Assembly: GCA_002221725.1 (NCBI GenBank)
Contig: NJFT01000182.1
Span: 1-64,000 of the forward strand
DNA length: 64,000 nucleotides
Source of the DNA: Scedosporium boydii
Lineage: Eukaryota > Ascomycota > Sordariomycetes > Microascales > Microascaceae
Direction: 5' to 3'
A program made the position numbers and the translations under genes. How positions within the stretch are numbered: the first letter of the stretch is position 1; each line of letters begins with the position of its first letter. Positions 60,799 to 64,000 of this stretch are shown here, piece after piece. A model generated the notes under the pieces. It was not told the origin of the DNA. It searched no databases and worked only from the letters and a program-made list of their open reading frames with translations.

Positions 60799-62227
60799 TC
60801 AGTCGTTCTGGAGAATGTAGCCATCGGAAGAATATTCCGGTGGAAGATCCGAACGGCACCAGATGTTGACAGGCGAGGTCATGGCAACACACTAGAACTC
60901 GGCATTAGCACAAAGCACTTTCACCAAAGAAGAGAACTGTTTGCCGGCCCCGGGGGGGGGGGGGGGGGGGGACGAAGGATACATACCTCGATATTGTCTC
61001 GCTTCCCACTCGAGAACCCGACGACCACATTCATGGTATAACTCCGGGCCACGTTGGAGGACGAGAATGAAATGGGCACTTCGGGAACACCCCTGTCTCG
61101 CCAGAGATTGCTATCAATCCTGCAAGTACCCCTCTTCCCTCCCGAAATGAGAGAGAAATCTCCGTTTATGGAGCAAATGGTCGTAGTGGACTCCGTCGCT
61201 CTGCTAGCAGGACCGCTCTGCACCGATGTAGCCGCTGTCAAGGAAATACGTAGCCTCCGTAGCCGGATGCAGCCGAGGCACGACATCAAGTCTTCCGTTA
61301 CCGTGATATCCAGCTCCATCGGTACGGGCTGGCCGAGTTGTAAAACGGTAGGCGATGGGAGGGTGAGGTCCACTTGCAATGCAGGACAATACTGGGGAAG
61401 ATATGGTGCCTCGTACGGCGGGGTGATGCCCGGGTTCAAACTGTCCGCCGCGAGCATCGCGCAAATGCTCGTTGTGGGAATCGATAGGGGGCGATGAAGC
61501 AAGACGTGGTTCGGCGGCCGGAATAGAATGGCGTGCTTCTCTACCAGCTTCGAGCGCACTTTGGACGCTGTGCTGACCTCGACCCGAACAGAGTAAGTGA
61601 CGGTGGCCCTGAGGTCATCCTCACGCATGTCAAGGCTTGGGGGCGCGTAAAACTGCGAGCATGGAGGGATGGGGAACTGAAGGCGGAATGGAATGCGAAG
61701 ATGGCCCTTTTCTAATCCTCGGTGGTCCTTTTCATATGTGCTGGGGTTTAAAGTGTGACTGCAATCTAGGATCTGGAGGAATCATGTCAGCGGAACTGCG
61801 AAGTCCGTTTGGACTCGAGAAACATCAATAGCCTTACCTTCTTAGTGATTTTTATACCTCTAGAATCCGGAAATCCGTCTATCCAAAACTCTTCTTCAAC
61901 AGGTACGAACGACAAAGTCAGCTTCCCTAAACCCACGATATTCGTCAGTTATCATGACCTTCACGGCGAGGTCGCCCGCAGAGAAAAGAAATGTGGGTTA
62001 GTATCGGAGCCGCATCGGGTCCGCCTTGGGGGGGGGTTCAGGGCAACGGGAGATTTACCAGTCAACGACACCACCACGCTTGTGATAGAAACATCTTTTT
62101 TTAACTCTAGTTTTATGGCGCCTCCCACGACATCGCCGACCGTAAACCATGGTCTGCCATATGGATGTTTGATGGCGATGTCGCACTTCATGGGCTGCGC
62201 CAGTCCGCGGAGATGCGAGATGCGCAT
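60799..62227 (-). CDS. Arrestin-like (ART-type) trafficking adaptor
   Basis: Predicted exons (minus strand) are 62227-62059, 61926-61838, 61772-60987 and 60891-60799, giving 378 aa. Introns are 132, 65 and 95 nt with donors GTAAAT, GTAAGG and GTATGT. Seen: an arrestin-N beta sandwich (IKHPYGRPWFTVGDVVGG, then LKKDVSITSVVVSL), the linker with HLRIPFRLQFPIPPC typical of fungal arrestin-like proteins, an arrestin-C part, and a last exon with LPPEY, a PPxY motif at residues 365-368. Alpha-arrestins recruit Rsp5/HulA-type ubiquitin ligases through PPxY to down-regulate membrane transporters. The protein is short for an ART. Exon 4 is inferred from the CTAAT branch, the TTCTAG acceptor and the PPxY, and is the least certain part. 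Intron 3 contains an uninterrupted C20 on the sense strand. An alternative start is at 62191. Confidence 0.85.
60952..60971 (+). repeat. G20 homopolymer inside intron 3 of the arrestin-like gene
   Basis: Twenty G on the + strand, which is C20 in the transcript, lie 16-35 nt downstream of the predicted GTATGT donor. The length is likely polymorphic and error-prone. Confidence 0.85.
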
Positions 62228-62276
62228 GAGTCCAGGGGAAAGTTCATAGAACCGTAGAATATTTGAGGTCGTCCAT
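62188..62276 (-). promoter_or_regulatory. Two upstream ORFs before the arrestin-like start
   Basis: A 10-codon uORF runs from 62276 to a stop at 62244. A second, 19-codon uORF starts at 62247 in another frame, runs past the first main ATG (62227) and stops at 62190-62188. That stop overlaps the second in-frame main ATG (62191) as ATGA. This suggests translational control, provided the leader extends this far unspliced. Confidence 0.4.
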
Positions 62277-64000
62277 CTTTAGATTTTACCACGAGCCTCC
62301 TACGTCAGCCGCTTGTAAGTGAAGATATTTTTGAAACAAAAGAAGAAAAAAAAAAGGAAGAGGTCGACTCAGCATGGGCGAGTCAACCTGGCCGCCCTGA
62401 ACCATTTATACCTGTGTCCACCAGACAGTAATTGAACCCATGTAAGTGCAGCAAGTGCAACAAGTGCAGAGGGGCAAACCTTGGCAACATTAGCAACAAT
62501 TGAATGGGGTTTATGGGGTCTTCCCCAGACTCCATCAGACGACAAACTAGACTAAATCAGGTATCAATGGGTCTAGGGCCGTAGCTTAGGTTGGGGTAAA
62601 AGTTGGAGGATTCCACGACTCCACTCCTCGTACATGGCGGGCTAGAGGGTGCGACATATCGTCGAGGGCATCAATGATCAGTGCTCGCTCCCTTGTTTTT
62701 TCCTTTAGGCCGAATCTGGCAATCTTAATGGGACGGTGCTTGGCCTGATTGTCTCGTCTTTTGGGGTCACGCATAAGATTTGATCCTTCCTGCAGGCATC
62801 TTCAGAGTTCCACGTTAACCTGGCCTCAGCCAAGCCTCGACTTTCTTAAAAAGGCCAGTTGACCACGTCAAACCCATTCCATACTTCGTAATACTCCGAA
62901 ATAACGCGGCCCCCCTGAACCCTGAACGAGTAATGGCCCTTTTATTCCCGCATCGATTCTAAAATTTCGTGTTCCGAGTTGTTCATGATGAGATCGCCAA
63001 GGTGTCTGGCCGTCGGGGACTTGCTCTCTCGGGCATTTGGCTTCTTTTGAATTAACGCCCGCTTTCCCCAAGCGTTTCATCAATCTTTTTGGCTTTGCTG
63101 TATCTACTCCGGCACACCTGCCCGTTACATCTACAACGCGACAGCCTCGATGTTTTTCTCAGAGGCGCACTACTAACTAGAACAAAATTCTCCGTGTGCC
63201 GAGCCATGTGCACGGCAGGGATTGCAAGCTCGCCTTGCAGCGATGTTGTGATTTGGAGAATCGGATGAAGGCCCCTAGACAGCCTTGCCCCGATCTGGTC
63301 TCCTGGTCTCCGACCGAACAGACCATCACGTCGGAACCCCCGATGCCATGTGAAATGAGACGCCCATTTCTGCGGCCCGGGGAAACGGGAGCAAGGGGTC
63401 TGGACATCGTTCCGCCTGTTATTGGCGAGATCGAAAGCACGTCTCGCCAAGGCTCCTAACTGGCTCGGTAGTGACATCGGCAGAACGTTTCGTTCGCCAA
63501 GAAATAACTCTCGATGGATGCAGGCAGGCAGGGTTCAGGATCTGCCCATAAAGCTTATATCTCTTCTTTGCGTTGGATTCTGGGTGACCAGGGTCCGGGC
63601 CTGCTCACACGTGGGCATCTTCCACGCTTGAGTTTGGGGGTCTAGTCCCTCCCCCGTTCTCATCTCCTTGCCCCCCCCGCGCTGGAATTGAACTGCCATG
63701 AAAAGATGGCTCACTCTTAAAGAGTTGTAGAAGTTTGTCCAGCTCAGCACGACAGCCCAGCGGTTTGGACCGGTGCTGCCCAAGAACATGAAGCAACAGG
63801 AATGGTGTTTGGAGAGGATATTCACCGAGCAGATGTATAGTTCTCATAGATAGTAGTTTTGAAACATCGGCGGGCGTCTTATACACCGCAGTTGGTCTTG
63901 GTGGAATTTAAGTTGTGCGTCAAGACGAGTATCCAAGACAGAGTGACGGGCCTATGCTTGGTGGAGGGAGCGGTCAAGAACCAAAAAATGAGAGGGAGAA
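62228..64000. other. Gene-free right end
   Basis: No supported gene. It begins with the promoter and leader of the arrestin-like gene and includes one TACTTCGTA copy at 62882. The remaining frames are short, overlapping and without domains. Confidence 0.5.

Noticed and set aside
63605..63886. 93-codon minus-strand frame near the right end
   Set aside because: No ATG-supported gene structure or domain; short and overlapped by other frames.

Overview
The window is nuclear DNA of a filamentous ascomycete (Pezizomycotina). The evidence is small spliceosomal introns of about 50-140 nt with GTRNGT-type donors and CTAAC/CTAAT-type branch sites, together with fungal regulators such as an FlbC-like zinc-finger protein and HapB. 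I cannot name the species. Twelve protein-coding genes are supported. I found no rRNA, tRNA, CRISPR array or intact transposon.

Layout. 1-5.9 kb: no gene. 5.9-7.2 kb (+): FlbC-like C2H2 transcription factor. 7.2-16 kb: no gene. 16-30 kb is a dense housekeeping block: SF3B1 (-), OGG1 (-), U2AF large subunit (+), RPS13 (+), SDC1/Dpy-30 (-) and FAN1 nuclease (+). OGG1/U2AF and SDC1/FAN1 are head-to-head pairs with short shared promoters. 30-35.4 kb: no gene. 35.4-36.1 kb (-): an unrecognised 221-aa protein. 36.1-50.5 kb: a 14.3-kb stretch without a convincing gene, ending in the HAPB upstream region. 50.5-57.4 kb: HAPB (+), an APH-fold phosphotransferase (+) and an F-box protein (-). 57.4-60.8 kb: no gene. 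60.8-62.2 kb (-): an arrestin-like adaptor with a PPxY motif. The remainder has no gene.

Functional links. SF3B1 carries three RWD-type U2AF-ligand motifs and the U2AF large subunit carries the UHM-type RRM that binds such motifs, so two physical partners of branch-site recognition lie about 2.7 kb apart. OGG1 (base excision) and FAN1 (crosslink repair) are two DNA-repair enzymes in the same block. HapB has CCAAT boxes close upstream of its own start, which fits the autoregulation known for this complex in Aspergillus.

The strongest unexplained signal is not a gene. Several short palindromic words recur only between genes: TACTTCGTA/TACGAAGTA (22 exact copies counted by eye, about 0.5 expected by chance), TACAATTGTA (6), TACTGAGGTA (4) and ATCAATTGAT (4). 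I saw none of the 22 copies inside the 16-30 kb gene block or inside any gene. I did not find a clear new multi-gene system. All counts are by eye and all intron boundaries are predictions.
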